From Microbulbifer pacificus (GTDB lineage: Bacteria > Pseudomonadota > Gammaproteobacteria > Pseudomonadales > Cellvibrionaceae), in NCBI RefSeq assembly GCF_033723955.1, contig NZ_CP137555.1:3216001-3280000 (forward strand): 64,000 nucleotides of DNA, read 5' to 3'. Shown here piece by piece: positions 44,171-52,819 of the stretch. The notes under the pieces were generated by a model, which did no database searches, had not been told where the DNA came from, and saw nothing but the letters and a program-made list of their open reading frames with translations. Position 1 is the first letter of the stretch. The number at the start of each line of letters is the position of its first letter. The translations under genes were made by a program, and so were the position numbers.

Positions 44171-44838
44171 CTTTCTTCGTTATTAACCCTTGGTTCGCGA
44201 TTTTTAACCTCCTTCTACAGGATGGCGCTTTTTTAAACTGACGAATAGTCCGCCAGTGTTGTTTTATTTCGCGACATAAACGGAATTAATGTCGAGTTTA
44301 TTTTTGTGCGTGTATTGACACAGTTCACAGGTTTAAACATGATCAATTCTATGCGCGCCATAATATTGTGCATAGCTAATTTCACAGCTATTAGTCGCCG
44401 CCAAAAAAATGTCGCTTTTTTCAACCGTACCAACGGTTTTGGAATGAATTGTTAGAGTTCGGAATGGCGTGTTGGTACGTTCTGTGAATGTATAAGTGAA
44501 AAATTCTCAAGGCAGTGTGACGCAAGGATATTTTGAGTGTTGGGTTAGGTCGTATAAAGAATTGGCCAGCACAGTAGCATCCAGTTGTCTTGTTTGATTG
44601 AGATTAAACCTGTTTCCGGTACGTGGCTTGGGCAGGGGGCAGTGGACGCCCGTATTTTACGGTTTCATGGTATTTGGTCGTGTGAAATCGTACTGGAGTA
44701 CCTTAAAGGTATTTCTCTCCATCCTCATCGACCAGTAGTGCTTGATAGCAATGTCGATAGCCACAAAGGCCATTTTTTTGTTGTAGTGGGATTGCGAGCG
44801 GATTTCAAACATCAAGCTGACAAGGAGTGTCGTAGGCT
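44171..44838. other. AT-rich region upstream of the A-T-TE gene
   Basis: About 670 bases with no supported gene; the small frames here look random. TTGACA (44315-44320), a 17-base spacer and CATGAT (44338-44343) form a possible promoter pointing to the biosynthetic gene about 500 bases downstream. Base composition differs sharply from rfbB. The long leader may hold regulatory sites or the remains of older genes. Confidence 0.4.
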
Positions 44839-47382
44839 ATGTTGGGTGAAGTATATTCTTATTCAATCATTAATGACAGAAATAGCCTTATTGATGCCAT
44901 TTATGAAAATGTAAAGTCTAATCCTAGTCAGATTGCAGTAGCTGACACATGTAAAAAAATAAGTTACAGGGAGCTCTGGATAAGTGCGGCAGAGCTGTCG
45001 AATAAACTAAGAAAGTCAGGAGTAAAAAAGGCTTCGCCTGTAGTCGTGCTATTAGATCACAGTGTAGAAAGCCTGACAGCGATGCTGTCTATATTTATGG
45101 CTGGTGCAGTATATGTTCCGCTAGACATTCATGCTCCAGAAAAATCATTGTGCGAAATTATTGAGAGATTGGCTCCCTCTGCCGTTATTGGTAGAGATGA
45201 TATTCAGGCTGCATTTCAGAGTCTTGGCATTTCCATCATCACTGAAATTAGCTATCCATCTTCAATTCAAAGCGAAAATCTTCTTGATGGTATATGTGTT
45301 GTAGAAAAGGTCGAATTAAGTGACCTATCACATATGTTTTTTACTTCGGGTACTACGGGGGCAAGCAAGGGGGTATTGTCTACCTACGAGGCATTAAAAT
45401 ATTACATATATTCCGCTCTCGACGAATTCAGTTTCTCCCGAGAAGATGTTTTTCTTTCAATAGCTAGGCCATCTTTTAGTATTAGTTTGTTTGAAATTCT
45501 TATCCCACTGGTCGCTGGCGGTCGGGTAAGGATATTACGGCGTAACGAAGCGCTTGATTTGAATTTTTTGGAAAGATGCCTTGAGGGAGTAACTGTTGCC
45601 CATATCGGACCTGGTTTGTTGCGCCTATTGTTAAAGCATCTGCGCAGTGAAAATAAAATAGTAAATGGTTTTCCTCGCATTCGCCACCTCTCATCGGGTG
45701 GGGATGTTGTATCACATGACCTATTAACGGAAGCTGCGAAATTTTTCCGTTTTGCAGATGTGTTTATTCTTTATGGCTGTACCGAAATTAATTGCATGGG
45801 TACTTTTTTGCCATTCCACGCAGATGGCGATTCCTGGGTGGGGCGAGTGGGAAAGGCTATGCGTGGAGTGGAGGTACTGGTCTTGGATGAGTACGGGATG
45901 CCAGTTAATCAAGGTGAGGTTGGCTCCGTAAACTTTAAAAGTAAAGGCCTGGCGAAATGTTACTTTCAAGACGAAGTCTTAACTAAAGCAAAGTTCCGTG
46001 TCAGCTCAAATAGCGAGCGTATATATGATTCCGGGGATTTGGGAAGAATTAACTCTCATGGTGAATTGGAGCTTATCGGAAGGTCTGATTTTCAAGTGAA
46101 AATCAGAGGGATGCGGGTAGAAATTCTTGCTGTCGAAAGGCTTATTCGTTCCTACTCTTGCGTTGATGATTGTATGGTAGTCGGAGAGTCTGCAGGGCAT
46201 GGAGGCACGACATTAATTGCCTATTTAGTTTTGGTAGATGCTTCCAAATTTGATTGCGAAAAATTTAAAATATTTCTCGGTGAATCGCTAAGCGATTTCA
46301 TGATTCCAAGTAAAGTATTTCATGCGCGGAAACTTCCTTTAAATAAAAACTTGAAACTGGATAGGCGGTCAAGGCCTGATGAAGCGGAGCTTATTTTTCC
46401 AGATTCCAGCGGTGTGGAAACTGCTATGGATGATGATTCTGGTGAGCTTGCGAAGATATGGTGCGAAGTAAATGAGGTCAGCAAGGTCAGTCCAAGTGAC
46501 CGTTTTTTTGACGTTGGTGGTAACTCTTTGGCGGCGGTTTCCATTATTGCCAAGGTTATGGATCTTTTTAGGGTGCAGCTGAACTTTGAAGATTTTTGCG
46601 ATAATCCATCTTTTAGTACTCTGGTTTGTAGAGTTTCTAATGGCACATTAAAAAAACGTGAATATGTTATCAAGTTAAAAGACGGAGATCCAAATCTTCC
46701 ACCCATAGTGCTCGTTTGTGGAACCATTATATACAATGAGCTGGCAAATATATTGGATTTAAAAAACCCATTATATGTAATTTATATGGAGGAGGAGATT
46801 GAGTTAATTCGTTACGGGTTGGATGCCAAATCTTTTGCCAATATATCTAAATTTGAATATCTGGTGTCACGATATCTTCAGGGGTTAAATTCAATAAACC
46901 TTGAAAGAGGTTTTTACTTGGGTGGGCATTCTTTTGGGGGACTATTAGCTTTGGCTCTGGCTTCTATTAAAGAGGCGCAAGGAGGAAGTGTTCATGGAAT
47001 TTACTTGTTTGACTCCCGGATTCCAAACTACTTTAGTTGTCGAGGCCCGTTTAAAAAAGGTCTTTCTTATTTGAAGAGATTAGTTTTATCTCTACCGAAG
47101 AAAATATTGAACGATGAGCAGGAGCGTTCAAAACTTAGTAAGCTAACTTTATTGCAGGCCCATACGGCGGCAAGTGGTAGCTTTAGTTTCCCTAATGTTT
47201 CCGCAGAAATTTTTTTGTTTAGAGCAAAACGCAGGCGGCCATTAGATCCAAATTTATGGGATCTTGGTTGGTCTCCTTATTACCCGCAAATAGTTGTTAA
47301 GAATATAGATGGCTGTCACTTGGGTATAATGAAAAAAGATAAAGTACAAAAAATTGCAAATGGAATTGAAGAATATGTTTAG
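44839..47382 (+). CDS. Three-domain A-T-TE synthetase (NRPS-like, non-amino-acid substrate predicted)
   Basis: An 847-residue multidomain enzyme. Adenylation (about 15-515): A3 FFTSGTTGASKG, A5 LYGCTEINCMG, A7 YDSGDLGRI, A8 FQVKIRGMRVEI, catalytic Lys506 in A10 (NLKLDRR). Carrier domain (about 535-600): DVGGNSLAA with the phosphopantetheine Ser563. Thioesterase (about 620-845): GGHSFGG nucleophile Ser698, likely Asp725 and His827 (DGCHLGI). No condensation domain. In A4, where amino-acid-activating domains have FD, this one has FSISLFE: Ser214 replaces the Asp that binds the alpha-amino group. Such replacement is seen in enzymes activating aryl- or keto-acids; A-T-TE enzymes such as atromentin and ralfuranone synthetases use arylpyruvates. 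Followed by an HPPD gene. AT-rich, probably transferred. Start ATG is 11 bases after AAGGAG, slightly long. Confidence 0.85.
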   Translation: MLGEVYSYSIINDRNSLIDAIYENVKSNPSQIAVADTCKKISYRELWISAAELSNKLRKSGVKKASPVVVLLDHSVESLTAMLSIFMAGAVYVPLDIHAPEKSLCEIIERLAPSAVIGRDDIQAAFQSLGISIITEISYPSSIQSENLLDGICVVEKVELSDLSHMFFTSGTTGASKGVLSTYEALKYYIYSALDEFSFSREDVFLSIARPSFSISLFEILIPLVAGGRVRILRRNEALDLNFLERCLEGVTVAHIGPGLLRLLLKHLRSENKIVNGFPRIRHLSSGGDVVSHDLLTEAAKFFRFADVFILYGCTEINCMGTFLPFHADGDSWVGRVGKAMRGVEVLVLDEYGMPVNQGEVGSVNFKSKGLAKCYFQDEVLTKAKFRVSSNSERIYDSGDLGRINSHGELELIGRSDFQVKIRGMRVEILAVERLIRSYSCVDDCMVVGESAGHGGTTLIAYLVLVDASKFDCEKFKIFLGESLSDFMIPSKVFHARKLPLNKNLKLDRRSRPDEAELIFPDSSGVETAMDDDSGELAKIWCEVNEVSKVSPSDRFFDVGGNSLAAVSIIAKVMDLFRVQLNFEDFCDNPSFSTLVCRVSNGTLKKREYVIKLKDGDPNLPPIVLVCGTIIYNELANILDLKNPLYVIYMEEEIELIRYGLDAKSFANISKFEYLVSRYLQGLNSINLERGFYLGGHSFGGLLALALASIKEAQGGSVHGIYLFDSRIPNYFSCRGPFKKGLSYLKRLVLSLPKKILNDEQERSKLSKLTLLQAHTAASGSFSFPNVSAEIFLFRAKRRRPLDPNLWDLGWSPYYPQIVVKNIDGCHLGIMKKDKVQKIANGIEEYV

Positions 47383-47422
47383 CATTTGGATGTGTACTTA
47401 TATCAAATTGTAGGTCGTAGTT

Positions 47423-48439
47423 ATGGAAACAGTTACTGTCTTGGGTTTATCGTTTATCGAATTTTCGGCAAGTGATCCGGATAGGTTTAGAATGCTTTTC
47501 GAGAATATGGGTTTCACTGAATTTAAATGGTGCGATGATTTTGATGTCACGCTTCATTGCGAAGGTGAGGTCCATTTCATTTTCAATCCTTCTTCTTACA
47601 AACCGTTGAGAGAATTTCGTAAATCTCATGTAAGGGGTGTAAGTGGAATAGCATTTCGTGTAAGTAATTCATTAGACGCATTCTCAAGGGCGGTTGCGCT
47701 CGGTGCTGAGCCGGCTGAACGTGCTCAATATGGTCTGTATGCGATAAAAGGTGTTGGAGACTCAAATGTCTATTTTATAGACGAGAGTGAAGAGAAGTCC
47801 CTTTTTGCGCAGTTTTCGTATCAAAAACAATTAAAAGATAGTTCAAAGTATGTAAAAGTTGATCACTTGACGCACAATTTGTTTCCAGGTGGAATTAAGA
47901 GATATAAAGAGTTTTATGGTCGAATATTCGGCTTCAAAAGTCTGCGAAGTTTCGATATTGACGGTGCCAAAACTGGTTTGATCAGTGAAGTTATTGCCAG
48001 TGAGTGCCGAAATATCATTATTCCTTTAAATGAAACAAAAGATGACAAATCCCAAATCGCCGAGTTTTTAAAAGACTATGGTGGAGAGGGGGTTCAACAT
48101 GTGGCGTTGTTGTCAAACGATCTTGCTGACGTGGTAGAAGATCTCACCAGAGATGGGATTGAGTTTCAGAATACTCCCGACACCTATTATGAAAACCTTA
48201 ACAGTCGGCTGCCAAACCATAGTGAATCAGTAGAGCGTCTAAGGTATCACCGGATACTTCTTGATGGAGGCGAGAGCCAGGGGGGAGGGTACTTACTCCA
48301 AATCTTTACGAAAAATATTATTGGGCCGATCTTTTTCGAATTTATTCAAAGAAAAGGCAACCAAGGTTTTGGTGAGGGTAATTTCAAGGCCTTGTTTGAA
48401 TCAATAGAATTGGACCAGGTGCGCAGAGGTGTAATTTGA
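47423..48439 (+). CDS. 4-hydroxyphenylpyruvate dioxygenase (or HPPD-like)
   Basis: A 338-residue Fe(II) dioxygenase with two VOC domains. The iron triad is visible: His148 (KVDHLTHN), His226 (GVQHVALL) and Glu306 (IFFEFIQR), and the C-terminal helix has QGFGEGNFKALFESIE with both active-site Phe positions kept, favouring HPPD (homogentisate) over hydroxymandelate synthase. HPPD is normally in tyrosine catabolism beside hmgA or fahA; none is here. It follows the A-T-TE gene by 40 bases on the same strand in the same AT-rich DNA, so it probably supplies or competes for the 4-hydroxyphenylpyruvate/homogentisate used by that enzyme. Convergent with the ligase-like gene. Confidence 0.88.
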   Translation: METVTVLGLSFIEFSASDPDRFRMLFENMGFTEFKWCDDFDVTLHCEGEVHFIFNPSSYKPLREFRKSHVRGVSGIAFRVSNSLDAFSRAVALGAEPAERAQYGLYAIKGVGDSNVYFIDESEEKSLFAQFSYQKQLKDSSKYVKVDHLTHNLFPGGIKRYKEFYGRIFGFKSLRSFDIDGAKTGLISEVIASECRNIIIPLNETKDDKSQIAEFLKDYGGEGVQHVALLSNDLADVVEDLTRDGIEFQNTPDTYYENLNSRLPNHSESVERLRYHRILLDGGESQGGGYLLQIFTKNIIGPIFFEFIQRKGNQGFGEGNFKALFESIELDQVRRGVI

Positions 48440-48486
48440 GGCGCCCCTTTTTTAGTAATATCAGACTCATCTATTTGCGCGTGAAA

Positions 48487-49962
48487 TTATGAAATTTTAA
48501 TATGATGCCTGAAGCGCCGAGCATTCGTCTGTCCGGTACTCTCCATAAACCGCGCCTTCCACGCCAGCCCCAGCATCATCAAAAAATAAATCGACGTCGC
48601 CGGAGCCTGCAGGTGAAAGTCCGTGGTCAGCATGATCAGCTCCGCCACTATCGCCATCAGAGTCGCAAACGCGAGTCCCTGCATCAGGCTGTCCCGCCTG
48701 GTGCGCAGGGCCACAAAGGCGTGATATAGGCTCCACAGCACCGCTGTGCCGAGCAACAGTGCTGCGGGTACACCGTATTCGATCGCGAACTGCAGATAGT
48801 CGTTGTGGGCCAGGTCGTAGAAACCGTTGATTCCCGGGCCCTGTACGCTGGGGAAAGATGAATAAAAACTCCCTGCACCCGTACCGGAAAGTGGGTGCTG
48901 CTCAATCAGCGTCATCCCGTATTGATTCACCTCGTCCCGCGTCTCTTTGGTAAAACTGGTTTCCTCGATTTCCTGGCGCAGCTTGTCCACGCCAAACCAG
49001 CTACCGACAATCATCAGGTCGATCACCATCAGGCTTGCGAGCAAGATCGTAAGGCTGCGGCTTTTGTTGCGGATCAATAGCAGGCCCAGGGCTCCGGCAA
49101 TGGAGAGGCTGGCAAAAAAGGCAGTATTGGCCATGCGCGAATGCGACATTACCAGGCCAATTACCATCATCGCCAGGCACAGGCGCAACACCGCCTTACC
49201 GCCCAGCAGCATATTCACAATATTATTTAACCGGTCTTTCAGCTTGCCGCCGCTGCTTCCACTAAGGCTCGCGATCAGCAGGCCAATGCCCAGGCACAGG
49301 CACATCACCAGGAAATTGCCGAAGTGGTTTTTGTAGCGGAAGCCGCCGGTGGCAATGGTGTTGTTGGGAAATCCCAGCACCCAAGTGGTTTCCGAACCGG
49401 ATAGCGCCAGCATCACGCCGTAAAAGGCCTGAAAGGTACCAGTCAAAACAACCACCCATCCCAGCGTCCTCAAGCGCTTCGGGTTATCGATGAGCGCCAA
49501 CAGCAAAAACAGGATGCACCAGTAGCTGATCCCCTTGATCAGTGATACGTGGGTCTGGTTTGGGTCGAAGGACAGTGTCGCCGCGGTTAAGTCCGGATCG
49601 GCCGCCAAGAACGCCGCTGCCGTGGTGGGCGCAATTGATTTCAGCAAGCCAATGGGGAGTGGTATCTGCTGGATACAAATCCAAAGTTGGAATACGCCAA
49701 AAATAGCGAGCAGCGGCCAATAGGGCTTAAGTGACTGCCAGCGTGGCGTTCGCAGGTTGGAAAGCAGCCACCCGGCCATCATTGCAAACACCCACACCTC
49801 CATGAATGCCCAGGCCCAGGGCCGGTGTGAACCCAGTGGAATAGGGAGCCAGAACAGGAGGGTTAACAGACTGTAAAACAGCACCCTTTCAAGGCGGCTG
49901 GTAGGTTGGGTTGCTTCTGGCGGTATAGTGGAGCCAGGTACTGCGCGACCGTTAGCGAACAT
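48487..49962 (-). CDS. O-antigen ligase/polymerase family membrane protein
   Basis: A 491-residue polytopic protein of the Wzy/WaaL (O-antigen ligase) superfamily, about 12 membrane segments. The large periplasmic loop with conserved residues (HPLSGTGAGSF...; GFYDLAHNDYLQFAIEYG) is the family hallmark: the HND motif resembles that of WaaL/Wzy domains. It could ligate or polymerise the polysaccharide made by this region. The frame opens 31 codons earlier, but that DNA is a transcription terminator, so the start at ATG 49962 (MFANGRAVPG) is preferred. A decayed copy of its 3' end lies beside rfbB. Confidence 0.82.
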   Translation of the reverse strand: MFANGRAVPGSTIPPEATQPTSRLERVLFYSLLTLLFWLPIPLGSHRPWAWAFMEVWVFAMMAGWLLSNLRTPRWQSLKPYWPLLAIFGVFQLWICIQQIPLPIGLLKSIAPTTAAAFLAADPDLTAATLSFDPNQTHVSLIKGISYWCILFLLLALIDNPKRLRTLGWVVVLTGTFQAFYGVMLALSGSETTWVLGFPNNTIATGGFRYKNHFGNFLVMCLCLGIGLLIASLSGSSGGKLKDRLNNIVNMLLGGKAVLRLCLAMMVIGLVMSHSRMANTAFFASLSIAGALGLLLIRNKSRSLTILLASLMVIDLMIVGSWFGVDKLRQEIEETSFTKETRDEVNQYGMTLIEQHPLSGTGAGSFYSSFPSVQGPGINGFYDLAHNDYLQFAIEYGVPAALLLGTAVLWSLYHAFVALRTRRDSLMQGLAFATLMAIVAELIMLTTDFHLQAPATSIYFLMMLGLAWKARFMESTGQTNARRFRHHIKIS

Positions 49963-49993
49963 GAATTCAATAGCTACGACAGGTAAATAAAAC

Positions 49994-50016
49994 AAAAAAG
50001 GCCCAAAAGGGCCTTT
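49994..50016 (-). terminator. Intrinsic terminator after the Ala-rich protein gene
   Basis: AAAGGCCC-AAAA-GGGCCTTT with TTTTTTGTTTT on the minus strand downstream of the stem. It ends the minus-strand transcript of the alanine-rich protein gene before the ligase-like gene. Confidence 0.85.
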
Positions 50017-50058
50017 CTTCACGCCGGGGCTAAGCTGTAGGCCCGGGGTGAACATCGG

Positions 50059-50559
50059 TCAGTTGTCAGATACACGTTTTCCCTTGCCACCACCATGGCC
50101 GCCACCTACGCCGAAGTCAATCGGAGGGAGAGGCTTGCGGGAGCCCGGCCCACGGCCCGCGAAGGCCTTGCGACCAGCCGCGGTTGCTTGAGCCACAACC
50201 GCTGGGTCGGCACCGTTGGCAATCGCGGCCTGCGCCACAACCTGTTCGTCGGCACCTGCCGCCACCGCAGCGGTTACAATCTCTTCGGCCTTGTCTTTGG
50301 CTGCAGCTACTGCAGTTGCCACAACTTGTTCCGGGTCAGCACCGGCGTCAATCGCGGCAGTAACGATATCGGCGGCTTTTTCCGGCGCGGCGATAATGGC
50401 CTGGCGAACGGCTTCCACAGTGCTGATCCCCTCACTCTGTGCGAGAGCAATCACCTGATCCATGGTGTAACCGTCTTTGATGTATTGCGCTACATCCGCG
50501 AAAGCGACTGAGCTCAGCATCCCCGCAGCGAGTGCAATCCCCAATGCTGCTTTTTTCAT
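50059..50559 (-). CDS. Alanine-rich exported repeat protein
   Basis: A 166-residue exported protein of no recognised family. Signal peptide MKKAALGIALAAGMLSSVAFA, then repeating helical segments of the form AAIDAGADPEQVVATAVAAA, AAVAAGADEQVVAQAAIA and ANGADPAVVAQATAAG (about 18-residue period), ending in a Gly/His/Lys tail (GGGHGGGKGK). The start ATG 50557-50559 has AGGGGG upstream; the longer frame adds a non-signal leader. A terminator follows. It lies between the LapD-like gene and the ligase-like gene but on its own transcript. The repeat style suggests a surface or periplasmic scaffold. Confidence 0.72.
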   Translation of the reverse strand: MKKAALGIALAAGMLSSVAFADVAQYIKDGYTMDQVIALAQSEGISTVEAVRQAIIAAPEKAADIVTAAIDAGADPEQVVATAVAAAKDKAEEIVTAAVAAGADEQVVAQAAIANGADPAVVAQATAAGRKAFAGRGPGSRKPLPPIDFGVGGGHGGGKGKRVSDN

Positions 50560-50699
50560 TATTCCCCCTAAAAGAACTGTAATAGTGGATTCCATTCAAA
50601 CTGCACCGGATTGTAACGGCTATACCGCAAATGGGAATAGCGCGCCGTGCACTTGTCCGCAATTCTTCACAGAACAAGGGGGCTTCCGTTGTGTACCTC

Positions 50700-50722
50700 G
50701 AAAAAAATGGCCCCAAAGGGCT
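50700..50722 (-). terminator. Probable terminator after the LapD-like gene
   Basis: On the minus strand GCCC-TTTG-GGGC sits across the stop codon and is followed by ATTTTTTT. The stem is only 4-6 bp. Confidence 0.5.
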
Positions 50723-51434
50723 AATCGCTATCTGCTGGAACCCTGTTTTTGAAGCGCTGCGCTTTAATCAATCGATTTAGCACTTCCCGCCCGGGTTGCG
50801 TTGCGCCTTCAGGCTCGAGTGAGGAAAAATTGAACAGTAGCTCTTGCGTCGCCTCCAGCTCCCGCCTCAATTCGTCATACTCGCTGTTTTGCTGTTGGTT
50901 CTGAACCTGTGTTAATCGCGACCACCACCACCAGAGCAAACCGGCAAGTATTACCAAGCCGGCGCCAACAATTCCGAGAGCGGTGTGCCACAAAAGCAGG
51001 TAGGCAGAGGCAGTTTGCCGGCTGACGACGATATACCCTGCAAGATCCCAGCCATGCAGCACCTCCGCCTCCGCGGTCGGTGGCTCAAACGGCAAAATAG
51101 CCTGAAACCACTGCGGTACCGCAGCGGGGTAATCCGGAACCTCTTGCCGAATCTGCCCTCCGGTTATGAGAATAAAGGTCACCATCCGGTATGCCCCGCT
51201 TTCGGTAAAACCTTTGAGAAGCGTCTTTCTATACAGCGCTTGATCCTCGCCCGTATGAGGCGCCAGTGCGGTCGCCAGGGCCACCGCACTGTCTTGAGCT
51301 TCAGTTTCCAGCAGGGATGTTAATTGGGTGCGAACAGTCAGCAGGCAGACAATCAGCATCGCCCCGACGGCTGTGAGCCAGGCCAGGCACAGCGGTAGTG
51401 CGGCCATCGGGTGAGCTGGCAGGCGAAAGCGCAC
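50721..51434 (-). CDS. LapD/MoxY N-terminal domain protein without GGDEF/EAL
   Basis: A 237-residue membrane protein: one TM (about 11-33), a periplasmic LapD_MoxY_N-type domain (about 40-145, containing QDSAVALATALAPHTGE and VLHGWDLAGYIVVSRQ), a second TM (about 150-172, GIVGAGLVILAGLLWWWW), then a coiled-coil cytoplasmic tail (QNQQQNSEYDELRRELEATQ). Full LapD is about 650 residues with HAMP-GGDEF-EAL and releases LapG when c-di-GMP falls. Here the cytoplasmic sensor is missing, so it may bind LapG constitutively or work with another partner. Starts with GTG immediately after the lapG stop codon, with AAGGAG upstream. Confidence 0.82.
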   Translation of the reverse strand: MRFRLPAHPMAALPLCLAWLTAVGAMLIVCLLTVRTQLTSLLETEAQDSAVALATALAPHTGEDQALYRKTLLKGFTESGAYRMVTFILITGGQIRQEVPDYPAAVPQWFQAILPFEPPTAEAEVLHGWDLAGYIVVSRQTASAYLLLWHTALGIVGAGLVILAGLLWWWWSRLTQVQNQQQNSEYDELRRELEATQELLFNFSSLEPEGATQPGREVLNRLIKAQRFKNRVPADSD

Positions 51435-52136
51435 TCAGAAAACTCCTTCCTTATTTATTCTTCCCAGAAGCTCGACCCACAGGGAGGAACCGGGGCTATT
51501 GGGCACGATAATACCGCGATCCAGACTCCGGTTCAGCCATACCCCGTCGAAATTAAAACTATACACCGGCACCAGATCCGTGCGCTCCCGGGCGGGCACT
51601 ACGTCATTCGTCAGGTTATCCAGCACCAGCGGGTGTTCACCGGGGTTGGCCGAATACAGCAGAACCATATGCGGCTCGTCAATACTGGTGGCGTTCACAT
51701 AAGCAAAGCGCAATTTTTCCGGGGCAACGCGGGCGCCGTAAAGGCTGAAGAATTTGGCAATGGCGTAATCCTCGCAATCGCCACCATTGGTGGCCAGAAA
51801 CTGTACTGGCGTCGCCCAGTAGTCCTCCTTGTTCCAGTGATCCAGGTCCGCCGCGTAGGGAATACCGTTCAAAAAATGATTGATCCGCAGCAGTCGGTGC
51901 CACTCTAGTGCCTCGCCCTGTTGCTCTATTAGCGATTGCCAGCTCACCAGGCGGGCGTGCGCCTGCGGCCCGTAACTGGCTTGTGTCTGCTGCAGTAGCG
52001 ATGGCGGCAGATGGGGAGGCCTTAGCGCGGTGGCGGCCATCAGGCAACCGCAGGTGAATATCCACAATAAAAAGGAGCGGCGGCATAACCTGCCAAGCCA
52101 GCCATTCCGGAAACTAAAGCCGCTGCAGCCAAACAT
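51435..52136 (-). CDS. lapG: LapG-like periplasmic cysteine protease
   Basis: A 233-residue transglutaminase-like cysteine peptidase. A membrane/signal segment (SFLLWIFTCGCLMAAT) is followed by the catalytic triad Cys121 (NGGDCEDYAIAKF), His156 (EPHMVLLY) and Asp173 (VLDNL). LapG cleaves large surface adhesins (LapA type) to let cells detach, and is held inactive by LapD at high c-di-GMP. The adjacent downstream gene encodes a LapD-like sensor domain. No LapA adhesin is encoded here; the target may be elsewhere. Confidence 0.92.
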   Translation of the reverse strand: MFGCSGFSFRNGWLGRLCRRSFLLWIFTCGCLMAATALRPPHLPPSLLQQTQASYGPQAHARLVSWQSLIEQQGEALEWHRLLRINHFLNGIPYAADLDHWNKEDYWATPVQFLATNGGDCEDYAIAKFFSLYGARVAPEKLRFAYVNATSIDEPHMVLLYSANPGEHPLVLDNLTNDVVPARERTDLVPVYSFNFDGVWLNRSLDRGIIVPNSPGSSLWVELLGRINKEGVF

Positions 52137-52819
52137 CTTTCGGTTTACCTCAGAAAGATCGAAAAACGATCAAGCAAGGTCCAGTTTGGCACCGGGGTGG
52201 TATACGTCGCGGAATTGGCGCAAGAGCACGTGTAAACTTGCGCCTCTTTAGCTTAATTTGTGAGCAGTTGCATCCGTATGGCGCGTTATATAGCGTTTGA
52301 TTGGTAGCCAATCAGGCTGGTTGGTATGCAAATTGCGTTTAAATTACCGACCTTTGTAGGAAAATTACCAAGTGAGAACTGCCGGTCGCACATGCGCTTG
52401 AATTGTCATAAATAGCTGCTAAAGTGTGACACCTATCACAACGGTGCCGCCGATTATTTCTAGTTATTAGTGGGAATTGACGGGCCGCCACCATGGGGTA
52501 CTTGGGTAATAAAGAACCTGCAAACGGGTCACTCATGGAGAAGTACAAGCCTGCTTAAAGGCAAGAAATATTTGCACCAATGGAACTGGCTTTGCCCGCA
52601 ACAACAACGTAGCCCGGGCAAAGAGGCTTGAAAATTAGGTCAGGGGGGAGGCACCCGGGGCATCCGGCGTTGCCACAAACAGTGAATCCGCTTGTTGCCG
52701 GCAGTTTGCCGCGCACTTTCCTTCCCGCTTCTTTTTAACCGCTCCGGTTTCCGCACAGGCACTACTGGCAATTTGGCCTGTGCCCGAAACAAATTCGCGT
52801 TAATTAAGGAAGGAAGACC
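52137..52819. other. Intergenic region between lapG and galU
   Basis: About 683 bases with no convincing gene. It must carry the divergent promoters. A perfect dyad TGATTGG-TAG-CCAATCA (52298-52314) is a candidate regulator-binding site. galU has GGAAGGAAG as ribosome-binding site just before ATG 52820. I saw no riboswitch or ncRNA I could name. Confidence 0.4.

Noticed and set aside
44233..44433. A 66-codon minus-strand frame in the AT-rich leader
   Set aside because: Short, basic, no homology I can name. Not supported as a gene or as transposase remains.
44585..44914. A 109-codon frame overlapping the start of the A-T-TE gene
   Set aside because: Overlaps the real gene in another frame and shows no recognisable domain; it may be a random frame in AT-rich DNA.
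47423..48439. Hydroxymandelate synthase rather than HPPD
   Set aside because: The C-terminal GNFKALFE segment keeps the aromatic residues typical of HPPD. Not excluded biochemically, so HPPD is the preferred name only.
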